From: Clostridia bacterium
Lineage (GTDB): Bacteria; Bacillota; Clostridia; TANB77; CAG-508
Assembly: GCA_017625035.1 (NCBI GenBank)
Contig: JAGALX010000041.1
Location: 1 to 64,000, forward strand
DNA length: 64,000 nucleotides
Direction of reading: 5' to 3'
Both the position numbers and the translations under genes were made by a program. Below the pieces are notes generated by a model that saw only the letters and a list, made by a program, of their open reading frames with translations, did not search any database and had not been told where the DNA came from. The number at the start of each line of letters is the position of its first letter. Within the stretch, counting starts at the first letter, position 1. Below are positions 55,700-64,000 of this stretch, piece after piece.

Positions 55700-56389
55700 C
55701 TATTCTTCTTTTGTTATTTTTGTGCATATACCTTTTTTATTAAATGTTAATTCACTTAAATTTGTTGTTATGACACCTGTTGGGATTTCTATATTTTCGT
55801 AAGATTCTGCTTGTTCTTCAATAGTTGATTGATTCTTTTTTCCGTTTTTTTGTATTATAAAATCTAAATCACCATCAACAGTTGTTTGTACATATTTTTC
55901 GGTTTCTTTATATACTGTATAATTTGTTGAACTTTGTTTTAATAGATATTTTTTTGTTTTTGAATCATACTTTATATAAAAATTTTCTGCTTCTTCATTT
56001 GAAGTTTTTAGTTTTAAGTTGTTTGATTGTATTTTGTCTTTGCTATACTCTGTGCCAAAAATTTCGATTGTACTTTCTCCTGATTTTATATTGTTATATT
56101 CTTCTTTGGTAATTTCATATTCTTCGTATATACGACCTTTTACTATATATTTATTTTCTTCATTTTCGTTTAGCTTTATATTTGTTATAAATATTTTTTC
56201 ACCATTTTCAAAATTTTCACTTGTTAATTCTTCGTAACTAATTTCTGGTGCTGCATCTTGTACTGGTTGTGTGCTTGTTGGTGTTTCGTTTGTTGATCCT
56301 TTTAGTTTGTATTTCCAAAATCCGATAAAGTCTATTGCTAATATTACGACACATATTGCTATAAAAATCCATTTGATTGCGTTTTTCAT
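55700..56389 (-). CDS. Membrane-anchored protein of unknown function
   Basis: 229 residues. One N-terminal membrane segment (about 7-25) is followed by a Thr/Ser/Pro linker and an acidic, strand-rich extracellular domain with two similar stretches ending in YEEYEITKEEYNNI and NYTVYKETEKYV. No catalytic motif recognised. It lies downstream of the broken phosphate permease with a gap of about 140 nt. Its own terminator follows. Confidence 0.65.
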   Translation of the reverse strand: MKNAIKWIFIAICVVILAIDFIGFWKYKLKGSTNETPTSTQPVQDAAPEISYEELTSENFENGEKIFITNIKLNENEENKYIVKGRIYEEYEITKEEYNNIKSGESTIEIFGTEYSKDKIQSNNLKLKTSNEEAENFYIKYDSKTKKYLLKQSSTNYTVYKETEKYVQTTVDGDLDFIIQKNGKKNQSTIEEQAESYENIEIPTGVITTNLSELTFNKKGICTKITKEE

Positions 56390-56532
56390 ATAATTTTACC
56401 ATTTTCCTTCCTATGTATAAATTTTACTGTTTCGTATTATATCATTATCTTTATATTAATTACAACAATAATTTATAATTTCATAAAGATTTTCAAACTA
56501 AATTTACTTTTAAATTCATCAAATTTTAGTTT

Positions 56533-57535
56533 CTAAACTGCAATAAAATTTATTAAAAACTTTGCTATAGCAAATGATAATATAAGACAAACAGGAAATG
56601 TTAATGCCCAAGTTTCTATTATCTGAATAACTGATTTTTTACTTACAGAATTTTTTTCACTTTTTCCAACACCTATTATCGAAACTGTTTTTACATGAGT
56701 TGTACTTACTGGAATTCCATTTAAACTTGCTATTAACAATGTAGCAGATGTAGCTATATCACTACATAGTGCTTGTTTGTTATTTAAATTTGTCATATTG
56801 TTTCCTATATTTTCTACAATTTTTTGACCACCTATAGATACACCAATAAACATAACAACTGCAGTAAATAATATTATATGAATATGTTCCATAGGTATTA
56901 TGTTTTCTGGTACTGATAGACCTTTTAAAATGTAATTATAAATTATTAATATTCCTATAAATTTTTGACCATCCTGTGCTCCATGCATAAATGACATTGC
57001 ACACATTCCGGCAACTTGAAATTTTGAAATAATTTTGTTTTGTACTTTTGCCAAAAATTTCTTTAGTAATTTTGTTATTACATATGCCAATATAAAAGTT
57101 CCAAAAATTGACCATAATAAACCAATTCCAACATTTATCCATTCATCTGAATTAACTGCTGATATTCCATATATTGCAATTGCACTTCCTGTTAATCCGT
57201 GCTACTAATCCATGTGTTTCACTTGTTGGAATTCCAAACTGCATTGCAATTAGTGCAAATATTATTACAGATGACATTCCAGCAATTAAGCTTATTAATC
57301 CTTCTTTTCCAGCAGTTATATTAACCATTGAACTTATACAATCTGCTACTGAAATATTTACTAAGCTCATTACTATTATTCCTATAAGATTAAATATTGC
57401 ACTAATTATTGCAGCCTTTCTGAATTTCATTGATTTTGAACCAACTAATGTGGCTATAGCATTTGGGGCATCTGTAAGTCCATTTGTAAAAATTAATAAA
57501 ACAATTATTATTACAGTTATTGTATTAATAAACAT
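56533..57535 (-). pseudogene. pit: PiT-family phosphate permease, frameshifted
   Basis: The first half (from 57535) encodes the PiT N-terminal repeat NGLTDAPNAIATLVGSKSM up to GIPTSETHGLVA, then goes out of frame. Removing one base near 57199 restores GLVAGLTGSAIAIYGISAVNSDEWINVG and joins the second half, which carries the C-terminal repeat SFMHGAQDGQKFIG and GIPVSTTHVKT. So the gene is complete except for a one-base insertion. A sequencing or assembly error is as likely as a real pseudogene. Product, if intact: Na+ or H+/phosphate symporter. No PhoU-like partner gene adjoins it. Confidence 0.85.
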
Positions 57536-57545
57536 TTTTTCTCCT

Positions 57546-58271
57546 TTATTTATTACTTATATGAATATTTTCAACATTAACCCCAAGCTCTCTTTGAATT
57601 ATACTTTGAATTTGTGCAATTTCTGCTTCCTCTAATTTTTCAGCTCTAACAACAACACTTATACTTCCATTATTCGCAAAAATTACAACATCTTCAAAGC
57701 CCTTATTTTTAATTAAATTTTCAGCAATCATAATTGCATTTTTTTGACTATTTATATTACTTATTTCAGCTTGAGACGAACTTTTTTGTTCTGCAGAAAT
57801 ATTGCTACTTGCTAGTATTGTTTGATATGATTCTAACATTTCAGAATACATTTTTTCTCTTTCTAATTTAGATTCAGCAAAATATTTATCTAAATCTGCA
57901 CTAACTTGTGCTGAAGTTTCTTCTACATTATTTGAATTTTCATCATTCGGTGAACTCGCACTATTTGTTACTATATTGTTACTTGTAGCATTTTCAGCTA
58001 CACTGCTAACCATATTGTTAACAGAATTATTACTCACTAAATTTTCAGCCCAAACATTATTGCTACTTACTAATTTCGCATCTCCAATTCCTGCTATTTC
58101 TTCATTTTCAACCATTCCGGAAGTTTGCGCAGTTTCTTCTGATTGCATAGTATAATTTAAATACCCTGCAGTTATTAACATCAATGCAATTGCAAATATT
58201 ACAATCTGATTTCTTTTTAAAGCTTTCATCATACCCTTTTTACATGATATATACATGATACGTATAATCAC
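57546..58271 (-). CDS. spoIIIAH: Stage III sporulation protein AH
   Basis: 241 residues. One membrane segment near the N-terminus (about 23-40), a Ser/Asn/Val-rich variable region, then the conserved C-terminal ring-forming domain (EKMYSEMLESYQTILASSNIS... ending GVNVENIHISNK). It pairs with SpoIIQ across the two forespore membranes. The start is uncertain. The GTG used has AGGAG only 3 nt away, and ATGs at 58232/58229 would give MMKALKRNQIVIF, closer to the family start. Confidence 0.88.
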   Translation of the reverse strand: MIIRIMYISCKKGMMKALKRNQIVIFAIALMLITAGYLNYTMQSEETAQTSGMVENEEIAGIGDAKLVSSNNVWAENLVSNNSVNNMVSSVAENATSNNIVTNSASSPNDENSNNVEETSAQVSADLDKYFAESKLEREKMYSEMLESYQTILASSNISAEQKSSSQAEISNINSQKNAIMIAENLIKNKGFEDVVIFANNGSISVVVRAEKLEEAEIAQIQSIIQRELGVNVENIHISNK

Positions 58272-58300
58272 TCGCTCCTTTCTTGTTTCCTATCCCAATT

Positions 58301-58900
58301 TTAATTCATTTCAAAAACTTGAATTTTGTATGTAGACAGTCCTGTTGCTGCTTCTACAGCTTGTATTATATTAGATTTTACATTTACATCACCTGCTCCT
58401 TTTGCTATTATTACAGCTCCCTGTATTTGTGGGCTTGTTACACTTTGTGTAATTATTGTATTATCAGAATATACAACTTCTTTTTTGCTATTTGTAGTAC
58501 TTATTGTTCTTTTCCCACCATTAGTATCTTCTTCTTCTGTAACACTTTCTCCTAAATCTTCATTATATATTGGATTTATAACACTTGTTTGAGAATATGT
58601 TATTAATACTTCTACTTCTCCTACACCATTAATATTTGATAATATTTTTTTTAATTTTTGCTCTAAATCATTACTTGTATCTTCTATAGCTCTTTCTTCT
58701 ATTATATTAGTCTGTGCTAGTATTTTATTACTGCTAGACTGATTTTTCTTATTATCTCCTTTCCATATGTAATTTATTGCAATAATTGTTATTATTAAAA
58801 GTATTGCAAGTACAACTAAATTTTCAATATTTTTTTTATTATCCTTTTTTTCACTTTTTATTAAAGAATTTTTCAAGTTTCCTATTTTATCTTTAAACAT
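58301..58900 (-). CDS. spoIIIAG: Stage III sporulation protein AG
   Basis: 199 residues. A charged N-terminus is followed by one membrane segment (about 29-47) and the ring-building domain: LEQKLKKILSNINGVGEVEVLITY, a variable loop, then SPQIQGAVIIAKGAGDVNVKSNIIQAVEAATGLSTYKIQVFEMN. It forms the large ring of the mother cell-forespore channel. GGAGGTGATG ribosome binding site. Confidence 0.93.
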   Translation of the reverse strand: MFKDKIGNLKNSLIKSEKKDNKKNIENLVVLAILLIITIIAINYIWKGDNKKNQSSSNKILAQTNIIEERAIEDTSNDLEQKLKKILSNINGVGEVEVLITYSQTSVINPIYNEDLGESVTEEEDTNGGKRTISTTNSKKEVVYSDNTIITQSVTSPQIQGAVIIAKGAGDVNVKSNIIQAVEAATGLSTYKIQVFEMN

Positions 58901-58971
58901 TTAATTTTCATCACCTCCATATCTGTAAGTTAGCTGTTTTTATCGAATTTATATTAATGCTTTTAATTTTA

Positions 58972-59571
58972 TTAAGAAACATTAATTTTGCTTATATCCA
59001 CTTCATATGTAGTTTTTATATATTCTTTAATTTCATTTTTATCATTTTCATTTATTATTACATTATCTTGAGATTCATTATTTTCTATTTTTACTTTTAC
59101 AGATTTTATATTATCTACTATTGTACGTGTTTGCTTTTGCTCTTGTGCAGCAGCTATTTTTTCATCTATTTTTATATCTATTTTTTCTATATTATATGAT
59201 TCATCATTTGATATGATTATAGAAATACTTCCTGCTACATAACCTTTGGCTTTTAGTTTTGTTTTTAAATCATTTTCTAAGTTTTGTATATATATTTTTT
59301 TTATTGATGATGTAGTGGTTTGAGAAATTTCATTACTTTTAACTATATTGCTACTTGTTTCTACAAATTCACTTATTTCAATATATTCACTTATATCTTC
59401 ACCTGAAAATTGATTTATTACAGGCGATATTATTGTGTATACAATAAATATTCCTATTATTATTTTTATATATTTTTTTGATGTGTTATCTGGTAGAAGC
59501 ATTTCTATTATTGTGACTATTATTACAGCCATTACTATACCTTTGGACCAGGATCTAAACCAATCTATCAT
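58972..59571 (-). CDS. spoIIIAF: Stage III sporulation protein AF
   Basis: 199 residues from the ATG at 59571 (MIDWFRSWSKGIVMAVII), preceded by AAGAGG at 9 nt. A longer frame starting at 59649 only reads through a repeat element. Two N-terminal membrane segments (about 8-27 and 35-55) and a soluble domain ending IKTTYEVDISKINVS. A structural part of the SpoIIIA complex. Confidence 0.9.
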   Translation of the reverse strand: MIDWFRSWSKGIVMAVIIVTIIEMLLPDNTSKKYIKIIIGIFIVYTIISPVINQFSGEDISEYIEISEFVETSSNIVKSNEISQTTTSSIKKIYIQNLENDLKTKLKAKGYVAGSISIIISNDESYNIEKIDIKIDEKIAAAQEQKQTRTIVDNIKSVKVKIENNESQDNVIINENDKNEIKEYIKTTYEVDISKINVS

Positions 59572-59585
59572 ATGAAAATACCTCT

Positions 59586-59648
59586 TTTCTGGAAAAACTG
59601 TCCCAATTTCCCAAATATGGGAAATTAGAACCGTCCCCTTTTCCCACA
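59586..59648. repeat. Half copy of the GGGGACGGTTCT repeat inside the spoIIIA operon
   Basis: ACTGTCCCAATTTCCCAAAT, ATGGGAAATTAGAACCGTCCCC and TTTTCCC repeat the right-arm modules in order. It lies between the spoIIIAE stop and the spoIIIAF ribosome binding site. Confidence 0.8.
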
Positions 59649-59650
59649 AG

Positions 59651-60799
59651 TTATGTTATACTCACATTATTTGATATTTTTAATATCAAAGTTGTCCCAA
59701 TTATTATCATCACAGACATACTGCACATAAATGCTAATAACATTTTAAATGTATCGCCCATCTGATCTAACAATTTTACAACTTTTTCATCAGCAATTGG
59801 TTCACAAATTGCAGATCCTATGTAATAAATTCCCATTAAAATTAGAAGTTTTATTATTGGTGTTATTGAAATTGCTATTATTATTATTACACCAACTATT
59901 CCTACTGCATTTTTTAAAATACTACTACATCCTATTACAGAATCTACTGCATCTCCTAGTATTTTTCCTACCACTGGAATTAAGTTTGATACTGCTGCTT
60001 TTGTAGTTTTTGAAGTTACTGCATCTACACTACTACTTAATGTTCCATCAACAGATAATAAAGTTACAAATAAAGTTAATATTATTCCAATTATCCATAT
60101 AGTACTTGATTTCAGCCTTTTAGATAATCTATCTATTTGAACTTTATTTGAAATTTTTGATATTATCCCTAATGCAGTTGATACTAGTACTATTGGTATT
60201 GCTATATTATTTATAAAATTACCTATTAGAGATATCATAAAAACTAGTATTGGCTGTATCAATGTAGCTGTTGTTACACTTCCTGTTGTTATAATTAAAG
60301 TCATCATTATTGGTATAAGCATATTGGTAAAGTCTGTCATATTATTTATTGATTCTTTTATTGAATTTATTACACTAGAAAAGTTTGTTAGCACTATTGT
60401 TACGATTAGTATATATTGCACATAATAGGCTATTTTAGATACGCTTTTATTTTGGAGACCTTCTGTTATGCAATTTAGTATACTGTTTATAATTATTACG
60501 ATTATTATACTTCCTAAAATTGTAATTGCATTTTGTATTTCACTTCCAAATATTTTCCATACATTTTTTAGTAATTTTTTATTATCTACATTTCCTGATA
60601 TTGCTGATGTTAGTATTTCATTTAAATCTATATCATCAAATACATTTTCAGTATATTTGCTTGATTCTTGTATGAAATCTGTTACACCTATAGAATCTTC
60701 TTGACTTTTCATTATATCGTTCATTTCGGTTGCTTGTACCAGTTGGAAACATAAAAAATATATTAATATAATTGATAAAATTATTTTACATTTTTTCAT
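59651..60799 (-). CDS. spoIIIAE: Stage III sporulation protein AE
   Basis: 382 residues. A signal peptide (about 1-23, ending QLVQA) is followed by eight or so membrane segments. MLIPIMMTLIITTGSVTTATLIQPILVFM and SNLIPVVGKILGDAVDSVIGCSSILKNAVG are typical of SpoIIIAE. Largest membrane component of the feeding-tube complex. The stop is at the edge of a repeat element. Confidence 0.93.
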   Translation of the reverse strand: MKKCKIILSIILIYFLCFQLVQATEMNDIMKSQEDSIGVTDFIQESSKYTENVFDDIDLNEILTSAISGNVDNKKLLKNVWKIFGSEIQNAITILGSIIIVIIINSILNCITEGLQNKSVSKIAYYVQYILIVTIVLTNFSSVINSIKESINNMTDFTNMLIPIMMTLIITTGSVTTATLIQPILVFMISLIGNFINNIAIPIVLVSTALGIISKISNKVQIDRLSKRLKSSTIWIIGIILTLFVTLLSVDGTLSSSVDAVTSKTTKAAVSNLIPVVGKILGDAVDSVIGCSSILKNAVGIVGVIIIIAISITPIIKLLILMGIYYIGSAICEPIADEKVVKLLDQMGDTFKMLLAFMCSMSVMIIIGTTLILKISNNVSIT

Positions 60800-60836
60800 T
60801 TACACTCCATTCGCTATAACAATTTTTTTATATTCA

Positions 60837-61223
60837 TTATGGTAATACTTTTAATATTATTTCCAATAAACTAGATATTATTGGTATTGATGCTGCTATT
60901 ATCATTACTTTACTTCCTATATCTATTTTACTGGCAATTGCAGTTTCTCCTGCATCTTTGCATATACTTGTTGCAAATTCTGCTAGAATTGCAATTCCTG
61001 TTATCTTTAGTAAGACAGTTATAAATTTATTGTTTATAGATATTTTTTGAGAATAGCTTTGTATTAAGTTTATAATTTGCGAAATAGTATCAAATGTCAT
61101 CCCCAGAATTAATATTCCTGCTGCCAAAGAAACATATATTGCAAATTCTGGCTTGTACTGTTTTACTATAATAATTATTACTAGAGCAATAAGACCTATT
61201 CCAATTAATTTTATAATGTCCAT
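60837..61223 (-). CDS. spoIIIAD: Stage III sporulation protein AD
   Basis: 128 residues, four membrane segments. KQYKPEFAIYVSLAAGILIL and LAEFATSICKDAGETAIASKIDIGSKVMIIAASIPIISSLLEII are conserved. In line with spoIIIAC and spoIIIAE. Confidence 0.93.
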   Translation of the reverse strand: MDIIKLIGIGLIALVIIIIVKQYKPEFAIYVSLAAGILILGMTFDTISQIINLIQSYSQKISINNKFITVLLKITGIAILAEFATSICKDAGETAIASKIDIGSKVMIIAASIPIISSLLEIILKVLP

Positions 61224-61329
61224 TTAAATCCCCCAGAAAGTATGTATATTTTTTAAGTTAGATATGAAATTACTGTTTATATTTATGCTAGTTTAAACAA
61301 TAATTGGATACATATAGCTATATAAATAA

Positions 61330-61524
61330 CTATAAATTGAAAATTGTCCTTACTGTTGAAAATAAAGTACTTATTTCTTTTATTACTATAGTAAGTACAA
61401 TAATAACTCCAGCAAGAGTTGTCATCATTGCTTGATCTTCTCTTCCTGCTCTTACAAGAACTTGATGCAATACAGCAACTAATATTCCTATTGCAGCTAT
61501 TTTAAATAATAAATCTACATCCAT
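61330..61524 (-). CDS. spoIIIAC: Stage III sporulation protein AC
   Basis: 64 residues from the ATG with AAGGAG 6-7 nt upstream (MDVDLLFKIAAIGIL). An upstream start adds eight residues without a ribosome binding site. Two membrane segments and the VLVRAGREDQAMMTTLAGVIIVL signature. Confidence 0.92.
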   Translation of the reverse strand: MDVDLLFKIAAIGILVAVLHQVLVRAGREDQAMMTTLAGVIIVLTIVIKEISTLFSTVRTIFNL

Positions 61525-61688
61525 ATAAGGCTCCTTTCTATTATGCAAGGTAACTGGCTTGTTTTGGCAATTTTTCGTTATATTTCAATTTTTCTAACCT
61601 ATATAATATGTACAGTGCTCATTTTTAACGACCTCAATGAGCATATCTTCGATGTAAAAAAATTGCAAAAATGCTCCGTTCCCTTTAA

Positions 61689-62198
61689 TTATACTAATAC
61701 TATCACCACAGCTAATCCCACTATTATTCCTAATTTTTTATACATTTTCTCATTTTTATTTCGTGATTCTGTTGCTTCTTCTATTTGACTATCTAAAAAA
61801 GTATTAACCAATCTTAATTGGCTTATTTGCCCTTCTATATCTGTGTTTCCAAGCAATTTTCCTAATGATTTTAATGATTCTTTGTCATCTTCTAGTAATG
61901 CTAAATTTGAATTGTTAATACATTTTTCCCATGCTTCTCCAGCAAAATCTAATTGCATTTGTCGGCTAGCATCAAAAAATAATTTTCCTACATCTCCTTT
62001 TATTTTCTTCGATATTTCTAAAAATACATCTGGTATTGGTTCATATGTATATGTTATTTTTGCCTCAAATATGTTTAGTGCTTTTTTTATTTGCTTTAGG
62101 TTATTTGCCCTTTCTGCATATTTATTGGAAATTTTTACCCCTATCATAGAGATTGTCCCAAATACTCCTATGAGCAGTATGAATTTTAATATTAACAT
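61689..62198 (-). CDS. spoIIIAB: Stage III sporulation protein AB
   Basis: 169 residues with membrane segments at both ends (about 3-20 and 152-168) and a helical soluble middle. RANNLKQIKKALNIFEAKITYTYEPIPDVF, LGNTDIEGQISQLRLVN and the ending KMYKKLGIIVGLAVVIVLV are typical. It is thought to couple the SpoIIIAA ATPase to the channel. The 164 nt to spoIIIAC contain a hairpin GCTCATT/AATGAGC (about 61617-61640). Confidence 0.92.
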   Translation of the reverse strand: MLILKFILLIGVFGTISMIGVKISNKYAERANNLKQIKKALNIFEAKITYTYEPIPDVFLEISKKIKGDVGKLFFDASRQMQLDFAGEAWEKCINNSNLALLEDDKESLKSLGKLLGNTDIEGQISQLRLVNTFLDSQIEEATESRNKNEKMYKKLGIIVGLAVVIVLV

Positions 62199-62255
62199 GT
62201 CTATTTCTCCCCTATGTTATATATATTCACATTTTTGATAGATAGAACTTTAATT

Positions 62256-63140
62256 TTATATATTTATTATATTTTTTACTTTTCCTTTTTCTTTTTCATC
62301 TAAAAATATGATTCTTTTAAATAATTCTAAATTTATTATTTTGTGCATTTCTTCATTCTTAAGTAAATCTTCCATAGAACTTCCATGGGCTGTAAAAATG
62401 CATTTTACACCAGAGCAAATTGCATAATTTATTATTTGTACATCATCTTTATTTCCTATTTCGTCAGCTATAATTACTTTTGGTGCCATAGATCTAATTG
62501 CCATTCTTATTCCTATTGATTTTGGTACATTATCTAATATGTCAGTTCTTATTCCTACATCATTGTACGCAATACCTTTAGTCATTGCTGCAATTTCTCC
62601 TCTTTCATCTATTATAGAAACATCTATTCCTCTAAAATTTATTTCACTTATTCCATCACTTATTTTTTTTGCAAGGTCTCTTATAATTGTAGTTTTTCCT
62701 GCTCCTGGTGGAGATACGATTAATGTATTAAATACAGTGTTATTTTTTGTGTCCAAAATATAGCGCAGTAGTTCATTGCTTGCTCCATTTATTTGGTGTG
62801 CTATTCTGAAATTAAGTGAATATACATGACTGATATTAGATACTTGTCCATCTTTTATAACTATGTTTCCAGCAATACCTACTCTGTTTCCCCCTGGAAG
62901 TGTTATAAAACCATTGCATATTTGATTTTGATATGTATATATGGAATTATTGCAAATATTTTGCAGTATTCCAATGATTTCGCTACTGCTTATAATGTAT
63001 TTTAGAACCATTTCTACAAGACCTAATTTTAAGATGACCGATTTTCCTGCTCTGATTCTTATTTCTTCTAGTCTTTGTGTGTTATGCTCTAATATGATTC
63101 TGGATAATTGTGGTGGTAAACATTTTAATATATATTCCAT
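62256..63140 (-). CDS. spoIIIAA: Stage III sporulation protein AA (ATPase)
   Basis: 294 residues, a secretion-ATPase relative. Walker A VSPPGAGKTTIIRDLA, Asp box SIIDERGEIAA, and VIIADEIGNKDDVQIINYAICSGVKCIFTAHG as Walker B and His region. The N-terminal part has PGGNRVGIAGN. It is the only ATPase in the complex. First gene of the operon with TAGGAGG before the ATG. I could not see a clear SigE promoter upstream. Confidence 0.94.
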   Translation of the reverse strand: MEYILKCLPPQLSRIILEHNTQRLEEIRIRAGKSVILKLGLVEMVLKYIISSSEIIGILQNICNNSIYTYQNQICNGFITLPGGNRVGIAGNIVIKDGQVSNISHVYSLNFRIAHQINGASNELLRYILDTKNNTVFNTLIVSPPGAGKTTIIRDLAKKISDGISEINFRGIDVSIIDERGEIAAMTKGIAYNDVGIRTDILDNVPKSIGIRMAIRSMAPKVIIADEIGNKDDVQIINYAICSGVKCIFTAHGSSMEDLLKNEEMHKIINLELFKRIIFLDEKEKGKVKNIINI

Positions 63141-63159
63141 ATTGCCTCCTAAAATGCAA

Positions 63160-63245
63160 ATAAATGGAGGAAAAAGCGAGGGAAAAGGGGACGCTTCTGA
63201 TTTTCCTCGCTTTTCTCTCCGCCTTTTCCTAACGCATTTTCCCTT
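63160..63245. repeat. Diverged GGGGACG repeat before spoIIIAA
   Basis: AAGCGAGGGAAAAGGGGACGCTTCTGATTTTCCTCGCTT forms a hairpin (63174-63212) with the family's GGGGACG core, followed by a C-rich degenerate tail. Confidence 0.5.
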
Positions 63246-63257
63246 CTCCCAAACGTC

Positions 63258-63299
63258 AAAAAAGACATACTATATTAATATAGTATGTCCTTTTTTTTA
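63258..63299. terminator. Bidirectional-looking terminator after the yebC-family gene
   Basis: AAAAAGACATACTATA and TATAGTATGTCCTTTTT are inverse copies around a short palindromic centre, directly after the stop codon. Confidence 0.8.
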
Positions 63300-63312
63300 T
63301 TTTATGACTAAA

Positions 63313-64000
63313 TTATTCAGCCCAATTATGATATACGTTTAATACATCATCTAAATCGTCTAAGCTATCTAATAATCTTTGCATTTTTTCTGCAGATTTT
63401 TCGTCTAGTTCTACTGTTGTTGTTGGTACCATTTTTACTTCTGCTTCTAAGAATTCTAGACCTTGCTCTTCTAATTTTTCTCTTACTGCTGAGAAATCGC
63501 TTGGGTTTGTTGTTATTTCATATATTTCTTCTTCTGATGTGAAATCTTCTGCTCCTGCTTCCAACGCTGTCATCATTAAATCATCTTCTGACATATTTGT
63601 AGCTTCCTTGTCAATTACTATTACACCTTTTTTATTGAATAAGTATGATACACACCCTGATGTTCCTAAGTTTCCTCCTGCTTTGTCAAATACGTGACGT
63701 ACATCTGCTGCTGTTCTGTTTTTGTTGTCTGTGCTTGCTTCTACTATTACAGCAACTCCGTTTGTGCCGTATCCTTCATATACCATTTCTTCGTAGTTTG
63801 TAGCATCATTTGCTCCTGCTGCTTTTTTTATTGCGTTGTTTATTGTGTCATTTGGCATGTTTGCTGCTTTACATTTTGCTATAACATCTTTTAATTTAGA
63901 ATTACCTGCAGGATCTGGTCCACCTGCTTTTACTGCTATTAATAATTCTCTTCCTAATTTTGTAAATATTTTTCCTCTTGCTGCATCAGCTTTTCCTTTT
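63313..64000 (-). CDS. YebC/PmpR-family regulator (start outside window)
   Basis: The frame is open at the upper window edge, beginning [19 protein letters not shown], so the first residues are missing. YebC landmarks: [66 protein letters not shown], and the acidic C-terminal domain ([33 protein letters not shown]). The family is annotated as transcriptional regulators; recent work links members to translation of Pro-rich stretches. It lies upstream of spoIIIA with a terminator between. Confidence 0.93.
   Translation of the reverse strand, partial: KGKADAARGKIFTKLGRELLIAVKAGGPDPAGNSKLKDVIAKCKAANMPNDTINNAIKKAAGANDATNYEEMVYEGYGTNGVAVIVEASTDNKNRTAADVRHVFDKAGGNLGTSGCVSYLFNKKGVIVIDKEATNMSEDDLMMTALEAGAEDFTSEEEIYEITTNPSDFSAVREKLEEQGLEFLEAEVKMVPTTTVELDEKSAEKMQRLLDSLDDLDDVLNVYHNWAE

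Overview
The window is very A+T-rich, and nearly every gene lies on the minus strand. It carries a complete spoIIIA operon, a spoVAE-like gene, capsule-type tyrosine kinase genes, a T-box-controlled argS and Firmicutes-style promoters and ribosome binding sites. This points to a low-GC, Gram-positive, endospore-forming member of Clostridia, probably a chromosome segment. I cannot fix the genus from sequence alone. No tRNA, CRISPR array, prophage or intact insertion sequence was seen.

Layout, low to high coordinates. 1-5.8 kb: a glucosaminidase with SH3 domains (cut by the window edge), a lipoprotein, a small plus-strand gene and a Wzz / tyrosine kinase / phosphatase trio. 5.9-12.3 kb: rnr, secG, clpX, clpP and tig, with a MITE-like inverted repeat between clpP and tig. 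12.4-19.2 kb: GNAT, phosphoesterase, tsaD, M50 protease, recN and a WG-repeat protein. 19.3-24 kb: an operon with a membrane metalloprotease, queA, a putative ADP-ribosyltransferase-fold protein, a 43-residue basic protein and tgt. 24-32 kb: greA, an unknown gene, a GH18 enzyme, an Rpn nuclease, two tandem cation exchangers and mreB. 32-42 kb: lexA, a surface protein, obgE, trpS, two plus-strand membrane genes (one SpoVA-like), an HD hydrolase, and argS with its T-box. 42-46.3 kb: a relic toxin-antitoxin pair, a NUDIX hydrolase, helD, an orphan 5S-rRNA-like gene and a DUF368 transporter. 46.3-50.1 kb: a likely structured RNA and the zinc operon zur-znuA-znuC-znuB. 50.1-55.3 kb: three consecutive cohesin/Big_2-type surface proteins. 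55.3-57.5 kb: a very small membrane protein, an unknown membrane-anchored protein and a frameshifted phosphate permease. 57.5-63.2 kb: spoIIIAA to spoIIIAH. 63.3 kb to the end: a YebC-family regulator cut by the window edge.

The most unusual signals are these. (1) An orphan, divergent 5S-like RNA has its own consensus promoter and terminator and sits just upstream of helD. (2) A roughly 400-nt promoter-to-terminator interval has nested stems and no ORF. (3) The run of cohesin/Big_2 proteins includes a 903-residue protein that looks like two secreted proteins joined by a membrane hairpin, and a shared AGE(N/S) motif precedes a membrane segment and Lys tail. (4) A putative ADP-ribosyltransferase-fold gene is wedged between the queuosine genes queA and tgt. 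(5) A GGGGACGGTTCT palindromic repeat family recurs between genes, including inside the spoIIIA operon.

Functional assignments come from recognising protein motifs by eye. No database search was run.
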